Assembly: GCA_947575805.1 (NCBI GenBank) | Contig: CANPOY010000024.1 | Coordinates: 1 to 42,309, forward strand | Reading direction: 5' to 3' | Length of the DNA: 42,309 nt | DNA from: an uncultured Lachnospiraceae bacterium | Lineage (GTDB): Bacteria; Bacillota; Clostridia; Lachnospirales; Lachnospiraceae | Program-made: the position numbers and the translations under genes | Notes under the pieces: model-generated | Told to the model about the DNA's origin: nothing | Database searches by the model: none | The model's input: the letters and a program-made list of their open reading frames with translations, nothing else | Part shown: positions 16,990-25,284 of the stretch, piece after piece | How the letters are laid out: every line of letters starts with the position of its first letter | Numbering within the stretch: position 1 is the stretch's first letter

Positions 16990-18861
16990 ATGATTCGAGA
17001 GGTAGGAGAGATTCATTTCCTGGTGAGCAGGGTCAGGAAGGATAAACATGTCAGCCAGCAGGAGCTGGGCAGGGGTATCTGCTCGGGACAGCAGATTTCC
17101 AAGATAGAGAAGGGGGAAGCGGTGCCGGACTTCTTACTGATGGAGCTTCTGCTGCAGAGACTCGGAACCGGCCTGGACAAATTTGAGGTCGCCCTGAGCC
17201 TGGAGGAGTACGAGGAGGTCGAAACCAGGGACGATATTCTGGACGATCTGCGGGCAGGCAGGCTGGAAGCGGCAGAGCTGAAACTGGATAAATTTTGTCG
17301 GGATGCGGGGGCTGATCAGCCGGTGCGGCAGATGAACCGTGCCAGGCTTTTCGGCGTACTTGCTTTGGAACGGAAGGAGTACGAGGCGGCGGAAATATAT
17401 TTGGAGGAAGCGGTTCGGCTCACCATGGGAAAGACGGGAGAGATTGATCCGGGAGAAGGGCTTCTGGCTGGAACCGAACTGGAAAACCTGATTCTGTACG
17501 CGCAAGCCCTTCGCATGAAGGGGCGCGGGGCAGCAGCCTGCAGATTATTGGAGAAGGTAGTGGATTGTATCCGGGGACAGATTACAGACAGTTTGGAGAA
17601 GGCGAAGCTACAGGCCAAGACCGTCGTGGTGCTGGCAGGTATTTGCCTGGAAGAAGGGGAGTATACCGACTGCGGAGCCTTGTGTGAGGAAGCCCTGGAG
17701 CAGCTTCGGGACAACGACATGATCCTGTGTATGCCCTCACTGTTTGCATTGCTTCTGGAGGTGTATGAAAAGCTGGGACAGCATGATCAGGCAGAGCGGA
17801 TTACCTGCTGGAAGGAGACATTGGAGCAGGTCTACAACCATTTCGGAATGAAGGCCTCCGTGATTGATAAGCTGTATTTTAATCCCTGCACCAGCCAGTA
17901 TTACCTGATCGGAGAGATCATCCGGGAGGAGCGGAAAGCCAGGGGGATGTCCCAGGAGGAGCTGCTGGAGGGAATCTATCAGGAGCCTGCCACCCTCTCC
18001 AGGGTGGAGAACGGGCAGATGCCGGACAGGAAGAAGCTGCGCCGGCTTATGGAGCGGCTTGGCATGAGCGGCTGGCGTTATGCGGGAGCCGTGGCCACCG
18101 AGGATTACCGTGTGCTGGAGATGAATGATGAGATTGAGCAGCTTCTGTGCAGACATGAGCATGAGAAGGCGGCATGGGCAGCGGAGCGGATGAAACGGTT
18201 TGTGGATCTGTCCGTTCCGGAGAACAGGCAGCGGATAGAAGGCCTGGAGATCAAAAACCGGTTTCGCAAGGGAGAGCTGAAGCCGGAGGAGGCTTACAGC
18301 AGGACACAGGAGCTGCTGGGGCTGACTTATCATAAGAAGACGGAGCGGGTGCCTTTTCGGAATGAGCTGCGCCTGCTGAATGATATGTGTACTTATCTGT
18401 GGCGTGTGGGACAGCGGGAGGAAGCAATCTCCGAATATCAGAAAGTCTTGGGGCGCTTTGAAAAGAGCAGGGTCCAGTCTCAATATCATTTCTTATCGGA
18501 AGGCTTAATTACGGACAATATGACTCTTTATATGGTGCACTCCGACCATATGAATCAGGCGGAGGAATGGTCGGCCAAGAATGCCAGGCGGCAACTGTTT
18601 AACGGAAAGATTAATACGATTCATTATGTATTCAGCAATCTGATCGGCGTGGAAGAGGGCAGGGCGGAGAAAAAGGCCGGCGGACCGGTGGACTTTACGT
18701 CCGGAGAGGCGGATATTCTGTATGACAATGTAAGAAAAAAATGTCTGCAATATGCGAAGTGGATCCTACATATCACAGACATTTTTAAGCAGCATTATAT
18801 GCGAACACTTTTTATGAAGTTTGCAAAAGAAAATCTGGGTGCCGATCCGGAGAAAGATTAA
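16990..18861 (+). CDS. Dual-HTH, TPR-repeat regulator (RNPP/TprA-like), copy 1
   Basis: The 623-residue protein has an XRE-type HTH at about residues 9-58 (VSQQELGRGICSGQQISKIEKG) and helical TPR-like repeats at about 85-290. A second XRE HTH lies at about 309-358 (MSQEELLEGIYQEPATLSRVENG), followed by more TPR-like helices to the end. HTH plus TPR is the layout of RNPP regulators (PlcR, Rgg, PrgX, TprA), which bind imported peptides; a second internal HTH is unusual. Its TAA stop overlaps by 4 bp the stop of a secreted-peptide gene on the other strand. The regulator at 25285 has the same layout and context. A role as intracellular receptor for the neighbouring peptide is inference. Confidence 0.88.
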   Translation: MIREVGEIHFLVSRVRKDKHVSQQELGRGICSGQQISKIEKGEAVPDFLLMELLLQRLGTGLDKFEVALSLEEYEEVETRDDILDDLRAGRLEAAELKLDKFCRDAGADQPVRQMNRARLFGVLALERKEYEAAEIYLEEAVRLTMGKTGEIDPGEGLLAGTELENLILYAQALRMKGRGAAACRLLEKVVDCIRGQITDSLEKAKLQAKTVVVLAGICLEEGEYTDCGALCEEALEQLRDNDMILCMPSLFALLLEVYEKLGQHDQAERITCWKETLEQVYNHFGMKASVIDKLYFNPCTSQYYLIGEIIREERKARGMSQEELLEGIYQEPATLSRVENGQMPDRKKLRRLMERLGMSGWRYAGAVATEDYRVLEMNDEIEQLLCRHEHEKAAWAAERMKRFVDLSVPENRQRIEGLEIKNRFRKGELKPEEAYSRTQELLGLTYHKKTERVPFRNELRLLNDMCTYLWRVGQREEAISEYQKVLGRFEKSRVQSQYHFLSEGLITDNMTLYMVHSDHMNQAEEWSAKNARRQLFNGKINTIHYVFSNLIGVEEGRAEKKAGGPVDFTSGEADILYDNVRKKCLQYAKWILHITDIFKQHYMRTLFMKFAKENLGADPEKD

Positions 18862-19037
18862 TGGATACCATCTTCCTGTGCATCTGCCGGAATCGGGCAA
18901 CCATAACTGATATTGAAATTTACACTGCAGACAGAAGCCATGGGAGCTGTCTGGCGGAAAGAATAGGTTGTTCCGGGCAAGGCCAGCAGAGCGGCAGAGA
19001 ACAGAAGAGCGGTTAATTTTGCGATTCTTTTTTTCAT
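18858..19037 (-). CDS. Small secreted Cys-containing peptide, candidate signal, locus 1
   Basis: On the minus strand, AAGGAGGA lies seven bases before ATG 19037. The 59-residue product has a classic signal peptide (MKKRIAKLTALLFSAALLAL, cleavage near TYS-FR) and a mature part of about 33 residues with two Cys (VCSVNFNISYGC). It lies tail to tail with the HTH/TPR regulator, with the stop codons overlapping by 4 bp. Small exported precursors next to TPR regulators are the mark of peptide-pheromone systems (PapR, Phr, SHP). Its own promoter carries the GTCATGT box. The active fragment cannot be read from the sequence. Confidence 0.72.
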   Translation of the reverse strand: MKKRIAKLTALLFSAALLALPGTTYSFRQTAPMASVCSVNFNISYGCPIPADAQEDGIH

Positions 19038-19073
19038 TAGGGAAATCCTCCTTCTTATGTAAAATGTAATTTT

Positions 19074-19118
19074 ATAATACAATAGGAACCAGTTATGGGA
19101 CATGACTTATTTGTGGAA
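19074..19118 (-). promoter_or_regulatory. Boxed promoter 1: GTCATGTC, 19 nt, TATTAT
   Basis: Read on the minus strand, TTCCACAAATAAGTCATGTC (19118-19099) is followed after exactly 19 nt by TATTAT (19079-19074). The start of transcription would be near 19067, about 30 nt before the peptide ATG. No consensus -35 is present. Confidence 0.6.
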
Positions 19119-19217
19119 AAATGAGACAGAGAAGACATATTACTATGAGAAATGTGTTGATATGATATAAGCAGCTTCAAAGAACGTAACAAGATTAACG
19201 AAAGAGGAGGATGTAAG

Positions 19218-19406
19218 ATGAAGAAAAATATGATATGGGCTTTGTGCGGTTTCTGCGGCGGCCTGGTGCCCTCTCTGCTCTTTGGGAAATATATTCTCGC
19301 AAGGCTGATGAGGATGAAAAAATGGTATCGGTACATGCCGATCCTTTCCAAGGCTCTGCAGTCATCCTGTAAAGAAGATGTGAAAAAGGATGTGAAAGCA
19401 CCCTGA
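19218..19406 (+). CDS. Small single-pass membrane protein
   Basis: The 62-residue product has one hydrophobic segment (about residues 5-28, MIWALCGFCGGLVPSLLFGKYIL) and a basic C-terminal tail ending in two KDVK copies. AGAGGAGGATG upstream is a strong ribosome site. It lies seven bases before the P-type ATPase frame and may be co-transcribed with it. Function unknown; a small regulator of the pump is possible but unproven. Confidence 0.65.
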   Translation: MKKNMIWALCGFCGGLVPSLLFGKYILARLMRMKKWYRYMPILSKALQSSCKEDVKKDVKAP

Positions 19407-19412
19407 ATTTCC

Positions 19413-22262
19413 ATGGACATGTTTTATCACCTCCGGGCATATATATTAACAATTCCGGACAACTTCGGAAGGCTGTTAAAAAATATGCTTCGGGGGGATT
19501 TCTTTGTGTTTGAACGGTACAGCATACAGGAAACGGTAAGAGAATTAAAGAGTGACGACAAGAGAGGGCTCACGGCGGCGGAGGCCGGAAAGCGTCTGGC
19601 TAAGTACGGCAGGAATGAAATGAAAGAGGCCCGGAAAAAGACGGCTGTGGAGGTCTTTCTGGAACAGCTGAACGATCCGCTGATTTATGTGTTGATCGTT
19701 GCGGCTGCGGTGTCCGTATTTTTAGGGGAGATCAGCGACGCCGTCATCATCGGCGTGGTAGTGATCCTCAACGCCGCCGTGGGGGTGCTGCAGGAGGGAA
19801 AGGCAAAGAGGGCACTGGAGTCGTTAAAGAAGCTGACAAGCCCGAAGGCATTCGTGATCCGGGAGGGCAGGCGGCTGGAGATTCCGGCGGCGGAGCTTGT
19901 GCTGGGGGATCTGGTGTATCTGGAGGCGGGATGCCAGGTGCCCGCAGATTTGCGGCTGGTTCGGACTGCCAATTTAAAGATCGAAGAATCCGCGCTTACC
20001 GGTGAGGCGGTTCCGGTGGACAAGGACGGCGATTTTATGCCGGCGGGGCAGGGAAGGCACGGCGGCCCGGGAAGTGCCGGGGCGGAAGGCCGCCATGGGG
20101 AAGCGGTCCGGGGGGAAATCCCCCTTGGGGATCGGCACAATATGGCCTATATGTCCACTGTTGTCACCTATGGACGGGGGGAAGGTATCGTCACGGCAAC
20201 GGGGATGGAGACGGAGCTGGGTAAAATCGCCACTATGATCACGGAAGCAAAGGAAGAGATGACGCCTCTTCAGAAAAGGCTGGGGGAATTGGGTAAGGTC
20301 CTGAGCCTGCTGTCTCTGCTACTGTGTGCAGCCTTGTTCATGATTGCGGTGTTGCAGCATCGGAATATTCCGGAGATGCTGATAACCGCTATCTCCCTGG
20401 CGGTGGCGGCCGTACCGGAAGGGCTTCCGGCAGTAGTGACTATCTGTCTGGCCTTAAGCGTCACCAGGATGGTGAAGGTGAATACCATAGTTCGCAGGCT
20501 TCCCTCCGTGGAAACGCTGGGAGCGGTGAGCGTGGTGTGCTCCGACAAAACCGGGACACTGACCCAGAACAGGATGACGGTGGAAAAATGTTTTGTAAAG
20601 GGGCGCGTTCTGGAAGCGCAGGAGTTCAGGCGGGATGATGCCCCCGACTTTTTATACGGGATGATATTGTGCAATGATGCGCTGCTGGAAGAGGGCAGCA
20701 GGACGGGAGACCCTACGGAGCTGGCATTGCTGGATTTTGGGGAAAGGGCAGGTCTTGGCAAGGAGCAGGCGGAGGCCGGGATGCCCAGAACGGGGGAGCT
20801 TTCTTTTGATTCGGACAGGAAGATGATGACCACCCTTCACGGAAGCGTTTCCTATACCAAGGGAGCGCCGGACGAGGTATTGAAGCGGTGTACCCACATT
20901 CTGACGGTCGGCGGCACGGTACGGCTTTCCGGGGAGACAAGGCGGCAGGTGCAGGACGCCATGGCGGCCATGGCAAAGGACGCTCTGCGGACTTTGGCGG
21001 TGGCCATGCGCAGCGGTATCTCAAGTCCGGAGGAAGCGGAACTGACTTTTCTGGGACTGGTGGGTATGCGGGATCCTGCCAGACCGGAGGCGGCCCGGGC
21101 AGTGGCGGATTTCAGGGAGGCCGGAGTGACCACGGTGATGATCACCGGGGATCATGTGGATACAGCCTTTGCCATCGGGAAGCAGCTGGGGATTGTGGAA
21201 CGCTTTGAGCAGTGTATGACGGGGGAGGCCCTGGGACACCTGACCGAGGAAGCGCTGGAAGAAAAGCTGGAGGACACCAGGGTGTTTGCCCGGGTGTCAC
21301 CGGCCCAGAAGGTACGCATTGTGGACGGCTTTCAGGCCAGAGGGGAGATCGTGGCTATGACGGGGGACGGTGTCAATGATGCGCCTTCCCTGAAGGCAGC
21401 GGACATCGGCATTGCCATGGGAAAGACGGGAACGGATGTGGCCAGGCAGGCAGCGGATATGATTCTCACGGATGACAATTTCGCTACTATCCGCCGAGCC
21501 ATCGAGGAGGGCAGAGGGGTTTATGAGAATATCAGAAAATCGGTGATCTTTCTGCTGTCCTCCAATCTGGGGGAAATTGTCACCATGTTCCTGACGGTGG
21601 TATGCGGTCTGGCGTCACCCTTAAAGTCCAGTCATATCCTCTGGATTAACCTGATCACGGATTCTCTGCCGGCACTGGCCCTGGGTGTGGACAAAAATGA
21701 TGGCAGGAGCCTGATGCACCAGCAGCCAAGAAAGGCGTCGGAAAGCCTGTTCTCCAGAGGCGGTCTGGCCTGCACCTGTTTTTACGGGATGCTGATCGCG
21801 GCAGTGAGCCTGTCTGCCTTTCTTATGCTGCCCATGGCGCTGCTGCATATCAGGGGTATTTCCTGCAGCATTTCCGCACTGGCCGGGATATTGCAGGAGG
21901 AGTGGGTACTGTCCAAGGCCCAGACCTATGCTTTTACCGTTCTGGGCATGAGTCAGCTTTTCCATGCGGTGGGAATGCGGGATACGAACCGTTCGGTTCT
22001 GCGGATGAACCATCTGGAGAATAAGCTGATGATCGCAGCCTGTGTGATCGGCTTCCTGCTGCAGTTTGCGGTGACGGAGGTTCCGTTCCTGATCCATGCC
22101 TTTGGCACTTCACCGCTTTCAGGCAGGGAATGGACACGTTTGACCCTGCTGGCGGCGGCGCCGCTGCTGGCCCATGAGATCATGTGCCTGGTATCGCAGT
22201 GCTGTAAGCCAAAGCAGTATCGGGCGAGCCGGGGAGCATCTGCAGCAGTGCCCTCCCTGTGA
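19413..22262 (+). CDS. Cation-translocating P-type ATPase, calcium (SERCA/PMR1-like) type
   Basis: The 949-residue P-type ATPase has an N-terminal cation-ATPase domain (about 36-105), actuator motif TGEA (196-199), and the transmembrane-4 motif VAAVPEGLPAVV (331-342) typical of Ca pumps. The phosphorylation site CSDKTGTLT has Asp378, the hinge reads TGDGVNDAPSLKAADIGIAMG, and four or more C-terminal membrane segments follow. It would export Ca2+ (or Mn2+) using ATP. A Gly/His-rich insertion (about 205-243) follows the TGEA loop. The first 30 residues extend beyond the usual start and the ribosome site at 19413 is weak, so the true start is uncertain. The 3' end overlaps an opposite-strand gene by 83 bp. 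Confidence 0.92.
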   Translation: MDMFYHLRAYILTIPDNFGRLLKNMLRGDFFVFERYSIQETVRELKSDDKRGLTAAEAGKRLAKYGRNEMKEARKKTAVEVFLEQLNDPLIYVLIVAAAVSVFLGEISDAVIIGVVVILNAAVGVLQEGKAKRALESLKKLTSPKAFVIREGRRLEIPAAELVLGDLVYLEAGCQVPADLRLVRTANLKIEESALTGEAVPVDKDGDFMPAGQGRHGGPGSAGAEGRHGEAVRGEIPLGDRHNMAYMSTVVTYGRGEGIVTATGMETELGKIATMITEAKEEMTPLQKRLGELGKVLSLLSLLLCAALFMIAVLQHRNIPEMLITAISLAVAAVPEGLPAVVTICLALSVTRMVKVNTIVRRLPSVETLGAVSVVCSDKTGTLTQNRMTVEKCFVKGRVLEAQEFRRDDAPDFLYGMILCNDALLEEGSRTGDPTELALLDFGERAGLGKEQAEAGMPRTGELSFDSDRKMMTTLHGSVSYTKGAPDEVLKRCTHILTVGGTVRLSGETRRQVQDAMAAMAKDALRTLAVAMRSGISSPEEAELTFLGLVGMRDPARPEAARAVADFREAGVTTVMITGDHVDTAFAIGKQLGIVERFEQCMTGEALGHLTEEALEEKLEDTRVFARVSPAQKVRIVDGFQARGEIVAMTGDGVNDAPSLKAADIGIAMGKTGTDVARQAADMILTDDNFATIRRAIEEGRGVYENIRKSVIFLLSSNLGEIVTMFLTVVCGLASPLKSSHILWINLITDSLPALALGVDKNDGRSLMHQQPRKASESLFSRGGLACTCFYGMLIAAVSLSAFLMLPMALLHIRGISCSISALAGILQEEWVLSKAQTYAFTVLGMSQLFHAVGMRDTNRSVLRMNHLENKLMIAACVIGFLLQFAVTEVPFLIHAFGTSPLSGREWTRLTLLAAAPLLAHEIMCLVSQCCKPKQYRASRGASAAVPSL

Positions 22263-22629
22263 GGGTGACGGTGTTTCCCGCTTCGTCCGCAAGGGCAAGA
22301 AAGGAGGTGCTGTAGAGGGTATCTCCTTCCCGCCAGAGATGCATGGGATCATAGCCGCAAATGCGAAAGCTGCCCTTAACCGTGGTGTGTGACTCTTCCA
22401 GAAATGCCCGGATCAGCGTTTCCCGCCGTGTCGTCCGCTCTGAGAGGACGCGGACCCAGGAGGCAGGCGCTTCTCTGTCCAAAGACACCGGGCAGGCCAT
22501 GAACTGTCCGTCCAGAATGGCATGAGCACCGTCATAAAGGGCAAAGGGATAAGGATGGAAACCGGGCCAAAGGGCCTCGAAGTCAATGCGTTCCAGCTGT
22601 CGGCTGATTTCTTCATACTGTGTTTTCAT
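22180..22629 (-). CDS. Hypothetical protein
   Basis: ATG 22629 on the minus strand has AGGAG eight bases upstream. The 149-residue soluble protein begins MKTQYEEISRQLERIDFEAL and has a beta-rich middle (FALYDGAHAILDGQFM, then GDTLYSTSFLALADEAGNTVTL). I do not recognise the family. Its last 27 codons lie antisense to the end of the ATPase gene, so one of the two ends may be less constrained. No neighbours suggest a pathway. Confidence 0.6.
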   Translation of the reverse strand: MKTQYEEISRQLERIDFEALWPGFHPYPFALYDGAHAILDGQFMACPVSLDREAPASWVRVLSERTTRRETLIRAFLEESHTTVKGSFRICGYDPMHLWREGDTLYSTSFLALADEAGNTVTLTGRALLQMLPGSPDTALAYSTAIPGT

Positions 22630-22820
22630 ACGGGTCTCCTATTCCTGAAAGTATTGATACATCATTATAAAAATAAGGCGGTCGGGCTTGCAACCTGAAA
22701 TCTGTCATATGATCCAGTCCCTTTCGTAATAAAATTTTAATATAAGTATAGCTTTTGCGGCGGACTTGGTAACCAGTCCGGGATGCACCGGTAATTCCAG
22801 GACTGCAGATATTCAACTAC

Positions 22821-22849
22821 TTGACGCCGGGGGCAAAAAGCATTATGAT
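22821..22849 (+). promoter_or_regulatory. Promoter of the second secreted repeat protein
   Basis: TTGACG (22821-22826), 17 nt and TATGAT (22844-22849) precede the start at 22966 by about 115 nt. The rest of 22630-22965 shows no gene. Confidence 0.6.
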
Positions 22850-22965
22850 GAATGATATATGGCATATATTGTAAAACCCGTAGGATTCAGAGTGGCAACA
22901 AAGCTTCGATATGGACATGGAGGTCAGTACGGGAAGAACGAAAAAGGAAAGGAAATAGCAGCAAA

Positions 22966-25086
22966 ATGAAGGAAGGTATCAGGAAAAGGTTGACAGGAGC
23001 GGCAAAAATTGCAAGGAGGTTCGTCATCGCTGCGGTCGTCGGAGCGGTAGTGCTGGGCAGCATCAGCTCCGCCAGGGCTGCAGGTATGGGCATAGAAGAC
23101 GTTTTTGACGAGCACTATTATGCGGATATGTATCCGGATCTTAAGGCTGCATATGGTTATGACAGGGAGGCGCTGCTGGAACATTTCAGGAGCATTGGGC
23201 TTTCTGAGGGCCGGGTGATGAATGAGATGCTGGACGTAGCCAAATACAGGGAGAAATACCCGGATCTTCAGAAGGCGTTCGGGGATGACTGGGATGCTTA
23301 TGTCGCCCATTATCTTACCCATGGGGCCTTTGAACACAGGGACAGCGGTACCGGCTTTGACCCTGTGGATTATCTCGAAAGATACGGAGATCTGAAGGAG
23401 GCCTATGGCAATGATATACTGGCTGCCTACAGGCATTATCAGGAATTCGGGAAGCAGGAAGGCCGGGAGGTTAGGAGCGAGGCGGCAGTGAAGGCCGAAA
23501 AAGCGGCGTCGGGTCAGGGAGCCTGGAAGCCTGGGGAGCCTTCAAAACCGACGCAGGAGGCATTTGAAATACGGAAGGTAGAGGTGGTAGGCAGCGGACG
23601 CATCCGGGTTACCTTAAACCGGAAGACGGAGCAGCCCCTCGGGCTGGCAGCATTCAGCATCCTGTGTAACAGCGGCGGTTCCGATATGACGATTCTGTCT
23701 GTATCCACTGAGGATAATATGGTTTATGACCTGTCAACTACCTATTACAGGGATCAGGAATATGATATACAGATTACTCTTCCGGACGGCACGGCAATCT
23801 CTAAGGTGTTTGACTACAGGACGGACTGCGCGCAGATCGCGGGTATGAACGCTGTCCGCACGGGGGCAAATGAGGCTGTGATTACCTATAATTCTGACGA
23901 ACCGGGTTATTTATATTATCTGTTAAGGGAGAACGGACGGAGCCGGGCACGCGCAGTGGCTTACCAGGCGGAATCAAATCAAAACAGTGAACCGACGGAA
24001 GCAGAGGTTATCAGGGACGGCATAAAGACAGAGATGAAGCAGCATCAGAATTCGATTACCATTGCCGGCCTGACTGAGGGTATGTCCTATACCATGTATT
24101 ATGTGGCTGTCAATACAGAGGAAAAATCCACGCTGGTAAACAGCCTTTCCATTGCCGGAGATGTCCATGAGGAGACGGCGGCTGCCATTAAAAGTGCCGA
24201 AGCGTTCGAGGAGAAGCTGGCAAACGGTGAATTTCTGTATGGCTTCGAGATCGAGCTGGAGACTGCCACTTCAGAAAGCCTGACCCTGGATCAGTTTGAC
24301 ATCAGCTGTCCGTTGAACGAGACAAAGCTTGGGGAGGTTAAGACTTCGGACAATAAGACTTATCGTGTGTATATGCAGAGGGGCACCATCCCCAAGGGCA
24401 ATAATACCTATACGATTCTGATTAACCTGAAGGACGGCACGCAGCTGAAAGGTACGTGCTACCTTGACCTGCAGGCACCCAGGGTCAGTATATGGGGTAT
24501 TGAGTGGATGGATGAGGATACCATAAGGGTCACTGTCAACTCGGATGAGGCAGGCATGCTTTACTATGCGGTTCAGGATATGGTAGAGGGCGAGGGGACC
24601 ATTGTCGCCAAGGATCCCACTCAGATTTACGCCGGAGGCACAAAGGTTTTGATCGGATACGGCTCAAATTACATTACCGTCAGTGGCGTTCGCGAGGGAC
24701 AGTGGTTCTGCTGTGCATCGGAGGATGAGAGAGGCAACCGGGAGGATTTCTACAGCTATCAGGAGATCCCGGCGTATACTGTACCGGATCAGGATGAAAC
24801 AGTGTGGCCCCGGATCACAGGCGTGACGGTTATCAGCGATACGCAGCTTAAAGTTGTGTTCGACAAGTCGGTCGGGATGCTTTATGAGAATAAATATACC
24901 CAGATCAGCGGGCTTGGCGGGCAATTGTTGCTTGATACGACATATGGCTCCGAAGGAGGTGTGGAGGATAATGTGCTGAACATTACCATCAGGAACATGT
25001 CGCTTACCGCGGGCAGCCATACCCTGACGATTGTTTTTGACGATGGAACCAATGTAACCAGTGTAACGTATGATTTCACAGTATAG
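22966..25086 (+). CDS. Secreted protein with three YxDLxxAxG repeats and Ig/Fn3-like domains
   Basis: The start at 22966 is chosen because AAGGAAAGGAAA lies about 10 nt upstream and the product then opens with a signal peptide (MKEGIRKRL, then VIAAVVGAVVLGSI, cleavage near ARA-AG). Residues of about 43-165 carry three copies of the same module as the gene at 165, for example YPDLKAAYGYDREALLEHF. The remaining 540 residues are beta-rich repeats resembling Ig-like or fibronectin-type domains, each with phrases such as I.VT..S.E.G.LYY. The end TSVTYDFTV has no anchor. It is exported; attachment and ligand are unknown. Confidence 0.85.
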   Translation: MKEGIRKRLTGAAKIARRFVIAAVVGAVVLGSISSARAAGMGIEDVFDEHYYADMYPDLKAAYGYDREALLEHFRSIGLSEGRVMNEMLDVAKYREKYPDLQKAFGDDWDAYVAHYLTHGAFEHRDSGTGFDPVDYLERYGDLKEAYGNDILAAYRHYQEFGKQEGREVRSEAAVKAEKAASGQGAWKPGEPSKPTQEAFEIRKVEVVGSGRIRVTLNRKTEQPLGLAAFSILCNSGGSDMTILSVSTEDNMVYDLSTTYYRDQEYDIQITLPDGTAISKVFDYRTDCAQIAGMNAVRTGANEAVITYNSDEPGYLYYLLRENGRSRARAVAYQAESNQNSEPTEAEVIRDGIKTEMKQHQNSITIAGLTEGMSYTMYYVAVNTEEKSTLVNSLSIAGDVHEETAAAIKSAEAFEEKLANGEFLYGFEIELETATSESLTLDQFDISCPLNETKLGEVKTSDNKTYRVYMQRGTIPKGNNTYTILINLKDGTQLKGTCYLDLQAPRVSIWGIEWMDEDTIRVTVNSDEAGMLYYAVQDMVEGEGTIVAKDPTQIYAGGTKVLIGYGSNYITVSGVREGQWFCCASEDERGNREDFYSYQEIPAYTVPDQDETVWPRITGVTVISDTQLKVVFDKSVGMLYENKYTQISGLGGQLLLDTTYGSEGGVEDNVLNITIRNMSLTAGSHTLTIVFDDGTNVTSVTYDFTV

Positions 25087-25135
25087 GTCTGCCTTTGCGG
25101 CTTACACGGCTTTGAAAGAGAAAATATTTTGCAGG

Positions 25136-25167
25136 AAAGCAACGGCTATTTTGCCGTTGCTTTTTTT
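25136..25167 (+). terminator. Rho-independent terminator
   Basis: A perfect 11-bp stem (25136-25146 and 25153-25163) is followed by a run of T. It closes the secreted-protein gene. Confidence 0.9.
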
Positions 25168-25216
25168 GCAGGTGATGTCTGCGGCGTATGGAAGTTGTTA
25201 TAAAAAAGTGTATCGG

Positions 25217-25245
25217 TTGAACGTATCGCGGAGATATGCTATAAT
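25217..25245 (+). promoter_or_regulatory. Promoter of the second HTH/TPR regulator
   Basis: TTGAAC (25217-25222), 17 nt and TATAAT (25240-25245) give a strong vegetative promoter 40 nt before the regulator start. It lacks the GTCATGT box. Confidence 0.75.
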
Positions 25246-25284
25246 AATATAATATTTTTATAGCGTACAAAGGAGGCTCATAGT

